Of a DNA stretch of 64,000 nucleotides, positions 54,835 to 64,000 are shown piece after piece. Position 1 is the stretch's first letter; every line of letters starts with the position of its first letter. The DNA lies in NCBI RefSeq assembly GCF_020520285.1, contig NZ_CP084742.1, positions 6,497,501 through 6,561,500 on the forward strand. Direction: 5' to 3'. Both the position numbers and the translations under genes were made by a program. This stretch comes from Pseudomonas sp. L5B5. Lineage in GTDB: Bacteria; Pseudomonadota; Gammaproteobacteria; Pseudomonadales; Pseudomonadaceae. The notes beneath the pieces are model-generated. The model did no database searches and was not told the DNA's origin. It was given only the letters and a program-made list of their open reading frames with translations.

Positions 54835-55035
54835 GTTGGTGTGGAGGCCCTGGTTTGATTCGTAGTATTTGCTCTCATGACGGGGCTGGAACCTTTGTCC
54901 CTGTCTTCACATGGCCGGCCGCTTTTTACCCGTTTTCGGTAGGGTGACTTCTTGGGTTTGACCCACTAGAATGCATGCCCTTGATTCTGGGGTCGGAAAA
55001 CGGCCGGCTAATCGTCTGTGCAACGAGGAATATCC

Positions 55036-56346
55036 ATGCAAGTTTCTGTTGAAAATACTTCTGCTCTTGAGCGCCGCATGAGCATCACCGTGCCGGCTGA
55101 GCGCATCGAGAGCCAGGTCAACAAGCGTCTGCAGCAGACTGCCCAAAAGGCCAAAATTCCGGGCTTTCGTCCTGGCAAGGTTCCAATGAGCGTGATCCGT
55201 CAGCGTTATGAGGCTGATGCGCGTCAAGAAGCAGTGGGTGATGTGATCCAGGCTTCCTTCTACGAAGCTGTTGTTGAGCAGAAGCTGAATCCGGCTGGCG
55301 CTCCTTCGGTTGAGCCTAAAGTGCTGGAGAAGGGCAAGGATCTGGAATACGTCGCTACTTTCGAAGTGTTCCCTGAGTTCACCGTAGCCGGTTTCGAAGG
55401 CATTGCCGTTGAGCGCCTGAGTGCCGACGTTGCTGACGCTGATCTGGACAACATGCTGGAAATCCTGCGCAAGCAGAATGTTCGTTTCGAAGCGACTGAT
55501 CGTGCCGCCCAGAATGACGATCAGTTGAACATCGATTTTGTTGGCAAAGTCGACGGCGAAGTCTTCGCTGGCGGTTCAGCCCAGGGCACTCAGCTGGTGC
55601 TGGGTTCCGGTCGAATGATTCCTGGTTTCGAAGATGGCCTGGTTGGCGCCAAAGCCGGTGAAGAACGCGTTCTGAACCTGACCTTCCCAGAGAACTATCA
55701 GAACCTGGACCTGGCCAACAAGGCTGCCGAGTTCACTGTTACCGTCAACGGCGTTTCCGAGCCCAAGCTGCCTGAGCTCACCGAAGAGTTCTTTGCTCAG
55801 TTCGGCATCAAGGAATCTGGTCTGGATGGTTTCCGTGCCGAAGTTCGCAAGAACATGGAGCGCGAGCTGCGTCAGGCCATCAAGTCGAAGGTGAAGAATC
55901 AGGTTATGGATGGTCTGCTGGCCGCCAACCCGATCGAAGTACCAAAGGCGCTGCTGGACAACGAAGTTAACCGTCTGCGCGTTCAGGCTGTTCAGCAGTT
56001 CGGTGGCAATATCAAGCCGGATCAACTGCCTGCCGAGCTGTTCGAAGAGCAAGCCAAGCGTCGCGTAGTCCTGGGTCTGATCGTTGCTGAGGTTGTTAAG
56101 CAATTCGATCTGAAGCCTGATGAAGACCGCGTTCGCGAGCTGATCCAGGAAATGGCTTCGGCTTACCAGGAGCCTGAGCAAGTCGTGTCCTGGTACTACA
56201 AGAACGAGCAGCAATTGAACGAAGTTCGTTCGGTTGTGCTGGAAGAACAAGTTGTGGATACTGTTCTGCAGAAAGCTAGCGTGACCGACAAATCGGTCTC
56301 CTACGAAGAAGCGGTCAAGCCGGTAGAAGCACCTCAAGCCGACTGA
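55036..56346 (+). CDS. tig: Trigger factor, ribosome-associated chaperone
   Basis: A 436-residue protein with the three-domain build: ribosome-binding N-domain with [16 protein letters not shown] (the L23-docking motif), FKBP-type prolyl isomerase middle domain (about 150-245, [20 protein letters not shown]) and the helical C-domain. It binds nascent chains at the ribosome exit. The start at 55036 is preceded by AACGAGGAA. It heads the tig-clpP-clpX-lon block. Confidence 0.97.
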   Translation: MQVSVENTSALERRMSITVPAERIESQVNKRLQQTAQKAKIPGFRPGKVPMSVIRQRYEADARQEAVGDVIQASFYEAVVEQKLNPAGAPSVEPKVLEKGKDLEYVATFEVFPEFTVAGFEGIAVERLSADVADADLDNMLEILRKQNVRFEATDRAAQNDDQLNIDFVGKVDGEVFAGGSAQGTQLVLGSGRMIPGFEDGLVGAKAGEERVLNLTFPENYQNLDLANKAAEFTVTVNGVSEPKLPELTEEFFAQFGIKESGLDGFRAEVRKNMERELRQAIKSKVKNQVMDGLLAANPIEVPKALLDNEVNRLRVQAVQQFGGNIKPDQLPAELFEEQAKRRVVLGLIVAEVVKQFDLKPDEDRVRELIQEMASAYQEPEQVVSWYYKNEQQLNEVRSVVLEEQVVDTVLQKASVTDKSVSYEEAVKPVEAPQAD

Positions 56347-56371
56347 TTTTCTTCTCGTTCGAAGCACACAC

Positions 56372-56399
56372 CATAAGCCAGCCTTCGTGCTGGCTTATG
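56372..56399 (+). terminator. Stem-loop between tig and clpP
   Basis: CATAAGCCAGC and GCTGGCTTATG form an 11-pair stem with a 6-base loop; no T-run follows, so partial termination or RNA processing is likely. Confidence 0.6.
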
Positions 56400-56438
56400 C
56401 GTATTCAAGACGTGACTATTTGGGAGTGACTGCAGAGC

Positions 56439-57074
56439 ATGTTCCGTAATTCTTATATTCAGCAGAACTCTGATATCCAGGCCGCAGGCGGCCTGGTCCC
56501 GATGGTTGTCGAGCAGTCTGCTCGTGGCGAGCGCGCCTACGACATCTACTCGCGCCTCCTCAAGGAGCGAGTGATCTTTCTGGTGGGTCCGGTAGAGGAC
56601 TACATGGCCAACCTGATTTGTGCGCAACTGCTATTCCTTGAAGCGGAAAACCCGGACAAGGACATCCATCTCTATATCAACTCCCCGGGCGGCTCGGTGA
56701 CGGCTGGCATGTCGATCTACGACACTATGCAGTTCATCAAGCCCAATGTTTCAACTACCTGTATTGGTCAGGCATGCAGCATGGGCGCGTTCTTGCTGAC
56801 AGCCGGTGCCGCTGGCAAGCGTTTCTGCCTGCCGAACTCCCGAGTGATGATTCACCAGCCACTGGGCGGTTTCCAGGGTCAAGCGTCGGATATCGAAATC
56901 CATGCCAAGGAAATCCTCTTCATCCGTGAGCGTCTCAACTCGCTGATGGCCAAGCACAGCGGGCGCACTCTGGAAGAAATCGAGCGTGATACCAACCGCG
57001 ATAATTTCATGAGCGCCGAAGCTGCGCGCGAGTACGGGTTGATCGATGAAGTCATCAACCAGCGCCCCGCCTAA
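56439..57074 (+). CDS. clpP: ATP-dependent Clp protease proteolytic subunit
   Basis: A 211-residue serine protease. Catalytic Ser114 (GQACSMGAF), His139 (MIHQPLGG) and Asp188 (DTNRDNF). It forms the tetradecameric barrel that ClpX and ClpA feed. It lies between tig and clpX as in other gamma-proteobacteria; the short N-terminal segment is probably removed by autoprocessing. Confidence 0.98.
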   Translation: MFRNSYIQQNSDIQAAGGLVPMVVEQSARGERAYDIYSRLLKERVIFLVGPVEDYMANLICAQLLFLEAENPDKDIHLYINSPGGSVTAGMSIYDTMQFIKPNVSTTCIGQACSMGAFLLTAGAAGKRFCLPNSRVMIHQPLGGFQGQASDIEIHAKEILFIRERLNSLMAKHSGRTLEEIERDTNRDNFMSAEAAREYGLIDEVINQRPA

Positions 57075-57118
57075 AATAAGCAGCTCAAAATAGGCTTGGT
57101 CGGTTGTTCCGATCAGTG

Positions 57119-57138
57119 GCGGGCTTGAAAAAGCCCGC
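57119..57138 (+). terminator. Hairpin in the clpP-clpX spacer
   Basis: GCGGGCTT-GAAA-AAGCCCGC, an eight-pair stem with a GAAA loop about 50 bp before the clpX start. It may attenuate read-through or stabilise clpP mRNA. Confidence 0.6.
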
Positions 57139-57186
57139 AATAGCCTTCATCTTGTGTTGCAAGCCTATCGGATTTGGATCGAACGA

Positions 57187-58470
57187 ATGACTGACACCCG
57201 CAACGGCGAGGACAACGGCAAACTGCTTTATTGCTCCTTCTGTGGCAAAAGCCAGCATGAAGTACGCAAATTGATTGCCGGCCCCTCGGTCTTTATCTGC
57301 GACGAGTGCGTCGACCTGTGCAATGACATCATCCGTGAGGAGGTGCAGGAAGCACAGGCCGAGAGCAGCGCGCATAAATTGCCTTCGCCTAAAGAAATCA
57401 GCGGCATCCTTGATCAGTACGTGATTGGTCAGGAGCGTGCAAAAAAGGTTCTGGCAGTAGCGGTGTACAACCACTACAAGCGCCTGAACCAACGTGACAA
57501 GAAGAGTGACGACGTCGAGCTTGGCAAGAGCAACATCTTGCTGATCGGTCCTACAGGTTCGGGTAAGACGCTGTTGGCGGAAACCCTGGCGCGCCTGTTG
57601 AACGTGCCCTTTACCATTGCCGATGCCACCACCCTGACCGAAGCCGGTTATGTGGGTGAGGACGTCGAGAACATCATTCAAAAGCTGCTGCAGAAGTGCG
57701 ACTACGATGTGGAGAAGGCCCAGATGGGTATCGTCTACATCGACGAAATCGACAAGATTTCCCGCAAGTCCGACAACCCTTCCATTACCCGGGATGTTTC
57801 CGGCGAAGGTGTACAGCAGGCACTGTTGAAGCTGATCGAAGGCACTGTTGCTTCTGTTCCGCCCCAGGGCGGCCGCAAGCATCCACAGCAGGAATTCCTG
57901 CAGGTCGACACCCGGAACATCCTGTTTATTTGTGGTGGTGCCTTCTCCGGCCTGGAAAAGGTTATCCAGAATCGCTCCACTCGCGGTGGCATCGGTTTTA
58001 ATGCCGAAGTACGCAGCAAGGAGGAGGGCAAGAAGGTTGGCGAGTCCCTGCGTGAAGTCGAGCCTGATGATCTGGTCAAGTTCGGCCTGATTCCAGAGTT
58101 CGTAGGTCGTCTCCCTGTCCTGGCAACCCTGGACGAGTTGGACGAGGCTGCGCTGATCCAGATTCTTACCGAACCGAAGAACGCCTTGACCAAGCAATAC
58201 GGCAAGCTGTTCGAGATGGAGGGTGTCGATCTGGAGTTCCGCAGTGACGCGTTGAAAGCGGTGGCCAAGCGGGCTCTTGAACGCAAGACCGGTGCTCGTG
58301 GTCTGCGCTCGATTCTCGAAGGTGTCCTGCTCGATACCATGTACGAGATCCCCTCGCAGTCCGAGGTGAGTAAAGTAGTGATCGACGAAAGCGTCATTGA
58401 AGGCAAGTCCCAGCCGCTGTACATCTATGAGAACAGTGAGCCGACGGCCAAGGCAGCACCTGACGCCTAA
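57187..58470 (+). CDS. clpX: Clp protease ATP-binding subunit ClpX
   Basis: A 427-residue AAA+ unfoldase. N-terminal zinc-binding domain ([11 protein letters not shown] with a later CDECVDLC), Walker A GPTGSGKT, Walker [11 protein letters not shown], the IGF loop GGIGFNAEV for ClpP docking and the sensor-2 Arg region [10 protein letters not shown]. It unfolds tagged proteins and passes them to ClpP. Start at 57187 matches family length. Confidence 0.98.
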   Translation: MTDTRNGEDNGKLLYCSFCGKSQHEVRKLIAGPSVFICDECVDLCNDIIREEVQEAQAESSAHKLPSPKEISGILDQYVIGQERAKKVLAVAVYNHYKRLNQRDKKSDDVELGKSNILLIGPTGSGKTLLAETLARLLNVPFTIADATTLTEAGYVGEDVENIIQKLLQKCDYDVEKAQMGIVYIDEIDKISRKSDNPSITRDVSGEGVQQALLKLIEGTVASVPPQGGRKHPQQEFLQVDTRNILFICGGAFSGLEKVIQNRSTRGGIGFNAEVRSKEEGKKVGESLREVEPDDLVKFGLIPEFVGRLPVLATLDELDEAALIQILTEPKNALTKQYGKLFEMEGVDLEFRSDALKAVAKRALERKTGARGLRSILEGVLLDTMYEIPSQSEVSKVVIDESVIEGKSQPLYIYENSEPTAKAAPDA

Positions 58471-58493
58471 GTGTCGGGCTGTCTGTTTGAAAG

Positions 58494-58520
58494 AAGGGGC
58501 CTTCGGGCCCCTTTGTTTTT
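58494..58520 (+). terminator. Terminator after clpX
   Basis: AAGGGGCC-TTC-GGGCCCCTT followed by TGTTTTT. Confidence 0.9.
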
Positions 58521-58546
58521 AGCGTCTTTAAAGTGCTGTCTTTGAG

Positions 58547-58575
58547 CTTGTTTTTTTTTAAGGCAGCCCCCATCT
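58547..58575 (+). promoter_or_regulatory. lon: Sigma-32 (heat-shock) type promoter of lon
   Basis: CTTGTTT at 58547-58553 and CCCCATCT at 58568-58575, 14 bp apart, match the heat-shock consensus (CTTGAAA, then CCCCATNT). They lie about 60 bp before the lon ATG. Confidence 0.7.
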
Positions 58576-58633
58576 TGGTTTCAAGCTTACTTCCATCTGT
58601 TTACGGCCGTACGGCCGCCGTAGAGGCGAAATC

Positions 58634-61030
58634 ATGAAGACAACCATCGAATTGCCTCTCCTGCCATTGCGTGATGTCGTGGTTTATCCGCACATGGTTA
58701 TCCCGCTGTTCGTGGGGCGCGAGAAGTCGATCGAAGCCCTCGAGGCAGCGATGACGGGCGACAAGCAGATTCTCCTGCTGGCTCAGAGAAACCCTGCTGA
58801 TGACGATCCCGGTGAAGATGCACTCTACCGTGTAGGAACCATTGCAACCGTGCTGCAGTTGCTCAAGCTGCCCGATGGCACCGTCAAGGTGCTGGTCGAA
58901 GGCGAGCAACGTGGCGCAGTCGAGCGCTTTAGCGAAGTGGACGGCCATTGCCGTGCCGAAGTCGCGCTGATCGATGAAGTGGATGCTCCCGACCGTGAGT
59001 CGGAAGTGTTCGTGCGCAGCCTGCTGTCCCAATTCGAGCAGTATGTGCAGTTGGGCAAGAAGGTGCCTGCCGAGGTTCTTTCCTCCCTCAATAGCATTGA
59101 TGAGCCGAGTCGCCTGGTGGATACCATGGCGGCGCACATGGCGTTGAAGATCGAGCAGAAGCAGGAAATCCTCGAGATCATCGACCTGTCCGCACGGGTC
59201 GAGCATGTCCTGGCCTTGCTGGATGCCGAGATCGACCTGCTGCAAGTGGAAAAGCGCATTCGTGGCCGCGTCAAGAAGCAAATGGAGCGCAGCCAGCGTG
59301 AGTACTATCTGAATGAGCAGATGAAAGCCATTCAGAAGGAGCTGGGTGACGGTGACGAAGGTCACAACGAAATTGAAGAGCTGAAGAAACGCATCGAGGC
59401 CGCCGGTCTGCCGAAGGATGCGATGGCCAAGGCCCAGGCCGAGCTGAACAAGCTCAAGCAGATGTCGCCGATGTCCGCCGAGGCCACCGTGGTCCGTTCC
59501 TACATCGACTGGCTGGTGCAGGTGCCGTGGAAGGCACAGAGCAAGGTGCGCCTGGACCTGGCTCGCGCCGAGGACATCCTTGATGCCGACCACTATGGCC
59601 TGGAAGAGGTCAAGGAGCGGATCCTTGAGTACCTCGCCGTCCAGAAGCGTGTGAAGAAGATTCGTGGCCCAGTGTTGTGCCTGGTCGGTCCTCCTGGGGT
59701 CGGCAAGACCTCCCTGGCCGAGTCCATCGCCAATGCCACCAACCGCAAGTTCGTGCGCATGGCCTTGGGCGGCGTACGTGACGAGGCGGAAATTCGCGGT
59801 CACCGCCGGACTTACATCGGTTCGATGCCCGGAAGATTGATTCAAAAGATGACCAAGGTTGGCGTGCGCAACCCGTTGTTCCTGCTTGACGAAATCGACA
59901 AGATGGGCAGCGACATGCGCGGCGATCCTGCCTCGGCTCTGCTCGAGGTGCTTGATCCCGAACAGAACCACAACTTCAACGATCACTATCTGGAAGTCGA
60001 CTACGACCTGTCCGATGTGATGTTCCTCTGCACCTCGAACTCGATGAACATTCCACCGGCCTTGCTGGATCGGATGGAAGTGATCCGGCTGCCGGGCTAC
60101 ACCGAGGACGAGAAGATCAACATCGCGGTCAAGTACCTGTCGCCCAAGCAGATCCAGGCCAACGGCCTGAAGAAGGGCGAGCTGGAGTTCGATCCGACAG
60201 CGATCCGCGACATCATCCGTTACTACACTCGCGAGGCCGGTGTGCGGGGCCTGGAGCGCCAGATTGCCAAGGTCTGCCGCAAGGCGGTGAAAGAGCATGC
60301 GATGGAAAAACGCTTCTCGGTGAAGGTCACCTCCGACCTGCTGGAGCATTTCCTGGGCGTGCGCAAGTTCCGCTACGGCTTGGCCGAGCAACAGGATCAG
60401 ATCGGTCAGGTGACCGGCCTGGCATGGACCCAGGTGGGTGGTGAGCTGTTGACCATCGAAGCGGCCGTGGTTCCCGGCAAGGGCCAGTTGATCAAGACCG
60501 GTTCCCTGGGCGACGTCATGGTCGAGTCGATTACTGCGGCCTTGACCGTGGTGCGCAGCCGGGCCAAGAGCCTGGGCATTCCCCTGGACTTTCACGAGAA
60601 GCGCGATACCCATATCCACATGCCTGAAGGGGCGACCCCGAAAGACGGCCCGAGTGCCGGCGTAGGCATGTGCACGGCTCTGGTTTCGGCCCTGACCAGC
60701 ATCCCGGTACGAGCTGATGTGGCGATGACCGGCGAAATCACGCTGCGCGGCCAGGTACTGGCCATCGGTGGTTTGAAAGAGAAACTACTCGCCGCCCACC
60801 GTGGTGGAATCAAGACGGTGATCATTCCGGAAGAGAATGTTCGCGATTTGAAAGAAATTCCTGACAATATCAAGCAGGATCTGCAGATCAAACCCGTTAA
60901 ATGGATTGACGAAGTCCTGCAAATTGCGCTGCAATACGCGCCGGAGCCCTTGCCGGATGTGGCTCCCGAGATAGTTGCAAAGGATGAAAAACGCGAGTCT
61001 GACTCTAAGGAAAGAATTAGCACGCATTAG
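58634..61030 (+). CDS. lon: ATP-dependent Lon protease
   Basis: A 798-residue LonA protease. N-terminal substrate domain ([20 protein letters not shown]), coiled-coil region, AAA+ domain with [15 protein letters not shown] and [20 protein letters not shown], and the protease domain with Ser674 ([11 protein letters not shown]) and Lys717 ([10 protein letters not shown]). It degrades misfolded and regulatory proteins. A heat-shock promoter precedes it. Confidence 0.98.
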   Translation: MKTTIELPLLPLRDVVVYPHMVIPLFVGREKSIEALEAAMTGDKQILLLAQRNPADDDPGEDALYRVGTIATVLQLLKLPDGTVKVLVEGEQRGAVERFSEVDGHCRAEVALIDEVDAPDRESEVFVRSLLSQFEQYVQLGKKVPAEVLSSLNSIDEPSRLVDTMAAHMALKIEQKQEILEIIDLSARVEHVLALLDAEIDLLQVEKRIRGRVKKQMERSQREYYLNEQMKAIQKELGDGDEGHNEIEELKKRIEAAGLPKDAMAKAQAELNKLKQMSPMSAEATVVRSYIDWLVQVPWKAQSKVRLDLARAEDILDADHYGLEEVKERILEYLAVQKRVKKIRGPVLCLVGPPGVGKTSLAESIANATNRKFVRMALGGVRDEAEIRGHRRTYIGSMPGRLIQKMTKVGVRNPLFLLDEIDKMGSDMRGDPASALLEVLDPEQNHNFNDHYLEVDYDLSDVMFLCTSNSMNIPPALLDRMEVIRLPGYTEDEKINIAVKYLSPKQIQANGLKKGELEFDPTAIRDIIRYYTREAGVRGLERQIAKVCRKAVKEHAMEKRFSVKVTSDLLEHFLGVRKFRYGLAEQQDQIGQVTGLAWTQVGGELLTIEAAVVPGKGQLIKTGSLGDVMVESITAALTVVRSRAKSLGIPLDFHEKRDTHIHMPEGATPKDGPSAGVGMCTALVSALTSIPVRADVAMTGEITLRGQVLAIGGLKEKLLAAHRGGIKTVIIPEENVRDLKEIPDNIKQDLQIKPVKWIDEVLQIALQYAPEPLPDVAPEIVAKDEKRESDSKERISTH

Positions 61031-61054
61031 TACGCATTAGCCTGGGGGGCTTCC

Positions 61055-61084
61055 TTGACAGCTTTTTAGAGCCCTTGTTATAAA
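61055..61084 (+). promoter_or_regulatory. hupB: Sigma-70 promoter of hupB
   Basis: A perfect -35 TTGACA at 61055-61060 and TATAAA at 61079-61084, 18 bp apart, about 95 bp before the start codon. Confidence 0.7.
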
Positions 61085-61177
61085 GCGGCTCTTAAGTGCC
61101 TGTAGGCCATTCAGCACTCGTTTTTGCTTTCACCAAAAAACTTAGAATCATACTCATAGATATAAAGGGGACTTAGA

Positions 61178-61450
61178 GTGAACAAGTCGGAACTGATTGA
61201 TGCTATCGCTGCATCTGCTGATCTCCCGAAAGCTGCTGCTGGCCGTGCGCTGGATGCAGTAATCGAATCCGTTACTGGCGCTCTGAAAGCCGGTGACTCT
61301 GTTGTGCTGGTTGGTTTCGGTACTTTCTCGGTAACTGATCGTCCAGCTCGCGTTGGTCGTAACCCTCAGACCGGTAAGACTCTGGAAATCGCCGCTGCTA
61401 AAAAGCCAGGTTTCAAAGCCGGTAAAGCACTGAAAGAAGCTGTCAACTAA
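61178..61450 (+). CDS. hupB: DNA-binding protein HU-beta
   Basis: A 90-residue histone-like protein. [20 protein letters not shown] at the start and the arm signature [20 protein letters not shown] are diagnostic. It bends DNA and compacts the nucleoid as a dimer. The start codon is GTG at 61178, with AAAGGGG eight bases upstream. Codon choice is strongly biased, as for other highly expressed genes. The lon-hupB order is typical. Confidence 0.97.
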   Translation: MNKSELIDAIAASADLPKAAAGRALDAVIESVTGALKAGDSVVLVGFGTFSVTDRPARVGRNPQTGKTLEIAAAKKPGFKAGKALKEAVN

Positions 61451-61498
61451 GTTTCTTCAAGGTCTTTGCCCATCCGGATTGGGGTCATGCCTGATCCG

Positions 61499-61575
61499 GC
61501 AGCGGGGCGCCAGTTGACCGGTATATGCCCGGTTCACGTCGAGGGTCGCAGGTTCAACTCTTGTCCGCTCCGCCA
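61499..61575 (+). pseudogene. Decayed tRNA-Asp gene
   Basis: A 77-nt stretch aligning with tRNA-Asp. The 3' half is well kept (GGGTCGCAGGTTC, then CTTGTCCGCTCCGCCA with CCA). The 5' acceptor GCAGCGG has one mismatch to CCGCTCC, the anticodon stem (TGCCC/GTCGA) no longer pairs and the loop has lost T33. Not functional; a remnant or a former integration site. Confidence 0.7.
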
Positions 61576-61583
61576 GTTACGAG

Positions 61584-61610
61584 AAGGCGCATCCTCGGAT
61601 GCGCCTTTCT
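61584..61610 (+). terminator. Terminator after the tRNA-Asp remnant
   Basis: AAGGCGCATCC-TC-GGATGCGCCTT followed by TCTTC. It ends the hupB transcript. Confidence 0.85.
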
Positions 61611-61677
61611 TCTATCCGGACTCTACCCACGCTCCACGGTTGCTTGAAACAGAAGTACAGCCGTTTCTGGGGGACGC

Positions 61678-63549
61678 ATGCTGCAGAATATCAGGGACAA
61701 TTCACAAGGCTGGATTGCCAAAACCATCATCGGGGTTATCGTCGCTTTGATGGCGCTGACCGGTTTCGATGCCATTTTCAACGCCACTAGCCATAGCCAG
61801 GATGCGGCCAAGGTCAATGGCGAGGAGATCACTCAGAACGAGTTGAGCCAGGCCGTCGACATGCAACGTCGTCAGCTGATGCAGCAGTTGGGCAAGGACT
61901 TCGATGCCTCCCTGCTCGACGAAAAAATGCTGCGCGAGGCGGCTCTGAAGGGGCTGATCGACCGCAAGTTGCTGCTGCAAGGGGCCCACGATTCCAAGTT
62001 TTCCTTCTCCGAGGGAGCATTGGATCAGGTCATCCTGCAGACGCCGGAATTCCAGGTCGAAGGCAAGTTCAGCTCGGAACGTTTCGACCAGGTCATCCGC
62101 CAGCTGGGTTACAGCCGTATGCAGTTCCGGCAGATGCTGAGTCAGGAAATGCTGATCGGTCAGGTCCGTGCGGGTCTGGCAGGCAGTGGTTTCGTCACTG
62201 ATGCCCAGGTGCTGGCATTCGCCCGCTTGGAAAAACAGACTCGGGACTTCGCCTCCCTGACCATCAAGGCCGATCCGGCAGCTGCCAAGCTGACTGACGA
62301 AGAGGTCAAGGCCTACTACGACCAGCACGCCAAGGAGTTCATGACGCCGGACCAGGTGGTGATCGATTACATCGAGCTGAAGAAGGCTTCGTTCTTCGAT
62401 CAGGTCAGCGTCAAGGACGAAGACCTGCAGACCCTGTATCAGAAAGAAATCGCCAACCTGTCCGAGCAGCGTCGTGCCGCGCACATCCTGATCGAAGTCA
62501 ATGCCAAGGTGAACGAGGCCCAGGCCAAGGCCAAGATCGAGGAGGTCCAGGCTCGCCTGGCCAAGGGCGAGAGCTTCGAGGCGCTGGCCAAGGAGTTTTC
62601 CCAGGATCCGGGTTCGGCCAACAATGGCGGCGACCTGGGCTACGCCGGTCCCGGTGTCTACGATCCAGCCTTCGAAAAAGCGCTGTACGCTCTGAGCAAG
62701 GACCAGGTCTCGGCTCCGGTACGCACTGACTTCGGTTTCCACCTGATCAAGCTGCTGGGTGTCGAAGCGCCAGAAGTTCCGAGTTTCGCCAGCCTCAAGG
62801 ACAAGCTGACTCGCGAGCTCAAGACCCAGCAGGTCGAGCAGCGTTTCGTCGAGGCTACCAAGCAACTGGAAGACTCTGCGTTCGAAGCCTCCGACCTTGC
62901 CCAGCCAGCCCAGGACCTGAAACTCACTGTCCATACTTCCGCGCCGTTCGGCCGTGAAGGCGGTGACGGTATCGCGGCCAACCGGGCAGTGGTGCAAGCG
63001 GCGTTCAGCACCGAAGTCCTCGACGAGGGTGCCAACAGCAGCGCCATCGAGCTGGATCCGGAAACCGTTCTCGTGCTGCGTGCCAAGGAGCACCGCAAGC
63101 CCGAGCAACTGCCGCTGGAAAGCGTAGCCAGTGCCATTCGTACGCAATTGGCCAAGGAGCACGCCAGTGCTGCCGCCAAGACCAAGGCCGAGGCGCTGAT
63201 TGCCAGCCTGCGTGACGGCAAGACTGCGTTGAACAAGCCGGTGGATGGCCAGGACTGGAAAGTGGCGAAAGCCGTTACCCGTGGCCAGGACGGTATCGAT
63301 CCTACCGTGCTGCAGGCGCTGTTCCGCATGAGCAAGCCTGAGTCCAAGGACAAGCCGGCGTTCACTAGCGTGACCCTGCCCAACGGCAACCTGCTGGTCC
63401 TGCAACTGAATGGCGTCAATGAAGCTGCGGCGCCGACCGAGGAAGAGAAAGCCCAGTACCGTCGCTTCCTGGCCTCGCGTGTAGGGCAACAAGACTTCGC
63501 TGCCTACCGCAAGCAGCTGGAAAACCAGGCGGATATCAAGCGTTACTGA
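61678..63549 (+). CDS. ppiD: Periplasmic folding chaperone PpiD
   Basis: A 623-residue inner-membrane-anchored protein. One helix near the N-terminus (TIIGVIVALMALTGFDAIF), a SurA-like chaperone region (residues ~35-200), one parvulin domain (~260-355, RRAAHILIEVNAKVNEAQ, with NNGGDLGYAGPGVYDPAF) and a long C-terminal chaperone part. It assists proteins leaving the Sec translocon. It follows hupB and ends in a strong terminator. Confidence 0.95.
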   Translation: MLQNIRDNSQGWIAKTIIGVIVALMALTGFDAIFNATSHSQDAAKVNGEEITQNELSQAVDMQRRQLMQQLGKDFDASLLDEKMLREAALKGLIDRKLLLQGAHDSKFSFSEGALDQVILQTPEFQVEGKFSSERFDQVIRQLGYSRMQFRQMLSQEMLIGQVRAGLAGSGFVTDAQVLAFARLEKQTRDFASLTIKADPAAAKLTDEEVKAYYDQHAKEFMTPDQVVIDYIELKKASFFDQVSVKDEDLQTLYQKEIANLSEQRRAAHILIEVNAKVNEAQAKAKIEEVQARLAKGESFEALAKEFSQDPGSANNGGDLGYAGPGVYDPAFEKALYALSKDQVSAPVRTDFGFHLIKLLGVEAPEVPSFASLKDKLTRELKTQQVEQRFVEATKQLEDSAFEASDLAQPAQDLKLTVHTSAPFGREGGDGIAANRAVVQAAFSTEVLDEGANSSAIELDPETVLVLRAKEHRKPEQLPLESVASAIRTQLAKEHASAAAKTKAEALIASLRDGKTALNKPVDGQDWKVAKAVTRGQDGIDPTVLQALFRMSKPESKDKPAFTSVTLPNGNLLVLQLNGVNEAAAPTEEEKAQYRRFLASRVGQQDFAAYRKQLENQADIKRY

Positions 63550-63569
63550 TGCCTGTTCCGCAGTGGTGA

Positions 63570-63605
63570 AAAAGACCCCGTCCGCAAGGCCGGGGTCTTT
63601 TTTTG
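63570..63605 (+). terminator. Rho-independent terminator of ppiD
   Basis: AAAAGACCCCG and CGGGGTCTTTTTTT with a 10-base loop, 20 bp after the stop. Confidence 0.95.
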
Positions 63606-63630
63606 CCGCCAGGAAAGCCCAGGCCAGGGC

Positions 63631-64000
63631 TTACACCTGGCGGTCGGAAACGAAACCGTTGCCCCGGGCGCTGCTTGCCACCAGCAAGGCTGCCAGCAAC
63701 AAGGCGCCAATCACCCAGGGGAAAGTCTGCACACCCGGGCCCTGCAACAGCAGGGCACCGCCCACGCCTCCACCGGCGATGGCCAGGTTCCACAGGGTCA
63801 CCAGCATCGATTGCGCAGCGTCCGCCTGTGCTCCCGCGGATTTGGCCAGCGCGGTTTGCAGCAAGGTGGCCAGGCCTCCGAACGCCAAGCCCCAGATCGA
63901 GATGGCCCCATAAACGGTCATGGGTCCTCGGTCGAACAAGCCGAGCAGCAGGATCGAGGCGATGAACAGCAAGCAACTGGCCAATACCAGTTCACGTAGC
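63631..64000 (-). CDS. MFS transporter, C-terminal part (runs off right edge)
   Basis: The last ~122 codons of a transporter whose start lies beyond the window. Four hydrophobic helices are visible (LASCLLFIASILLLGLF, AISIWGLAFGGLATLLQTAL, LAIAGGGVGGALLLQ, WVIGALLLAALLVASSA), with the helix-8/10-like pattern of DHA1 MFS exporters. Substrate unknown. Confidence 0.75.
   Translation of the reverse strand, partial: LRELVLASCLLFIASILLLGLFDRGPMTVYGAISIWGLAFGGLATLLQTALAKSAGAQADAAQSMLVTLWNLAIAGGGVGGALLLQGPGVQTFPWVIGALLLAALLVASSARGNGFVSDRQV

Larger units (their letters stand above)
54633..55035. other. Intergenic region between tRNA-Leu and tig
   Basis: A 403-bp gap with a strong terminator just after tRNA-Leu (54659-54692), an 18-bp perfect palindrome (54817-54834) and, nearer to 55036, the tig promoter region. 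No gene is supported. Confidence 0.55.

Noticed and set aside
58601..60619. A 672-codon open frame on the minus strand opposite lon
   Set aside because: Lon is unambiguous on the other strand; the antisense product shows no domain and the biased Leu/His/Gln content of a shadow frame.
61702..63492. A 596-codon frame opposite ppiD
   Set aside because: Same reasoning: shadow of a certain gene.

Overview
The window is GC-rich bacterial chromosome, most likely from a fluorescent Pseudomonas (P. fluorescens / P. protegens / P. chlororaphis type). The best indicator is the right end, where folD, tRNA-Arg/His/Leu, tig, clpP, clpX, lon, hupB and ppiD follow one another in the order known from pseudomonads. 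REP/REPIN-type palindromes in several intergenic gaps, a yegQ-type (trhP) gene and many LysR/AraC regulators fit the same assignment. I see no prophage, IS element or CRISPR array.

Layout. 1-8.9 kb: a truncated MFS transporter, an Lrp/AsnC regulator, a LysR regulator divergent from a secreted cyclase-family hydrolase, a DapF-fold protein lacking both catalytic cysteines, a codB-codA pair for pyrimidine-base salvage (CodA carries Ser at position 314), a small XRE regulator/membrane-protein pair with two palindromic operators, and a Nudix hydrolase. 9-16.2 kb: a complete ddp-type operon (RpiR regulator, ddpX dipeptidase, ddpA-B-C-D-F ABC importer) for D-Ala-D-Ala or related dipeptides. 16.3-25.9 kb: nucleoside deoxyribosyltransferase, GNAT acetyltransferase, queD, a patatin-like protein, a four-gene PepSY/PepSY/response-regulator/sensor-kinase operon, a Cache-type chemoreceptor and an NhaC-like transporter.

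25.9-35.6 kb is the most unusual block. On the minus strand lies a five-gene operon: a one-module NRPS (adenylation-carrier-epimerisation-reductase, with an aspartate-type specificity code), a short-chain dehydrogenase, a non-haem iron/2-oxoglutarate oxygenase, a SerB-like phosphatase and an EamA exporter. A second short-chain dehydrogenase is divergent from it and a LysR regulator is convergent with that. I read this as a small biosynthetic gene cluster making and exporting a reduced, possibly hydroxylated D-aspartate-derived molecule; no product I know matches.

35.9-54 kb holds housekeeping and accessory genes: trhP, an AI-2E-type permease, several tiny Pseudomonas proteins, a shikimate-dehydrogenase-like protein, a YceH-family protein, a Baeyer-Villiger monooxygenase fused to an esterase with a divergent AraC regulator, sstT, an MFS exporter, nhaR, a TerC-family protein, a C39-like lipoprotein, pbpG and folD. 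54.3-63.5 kb holds the tRNA cluster and the protein-quality-control block, with a decayed tRNA-Asp copy between hupB and ppiD. A second MFS transporter runs off the right edge.
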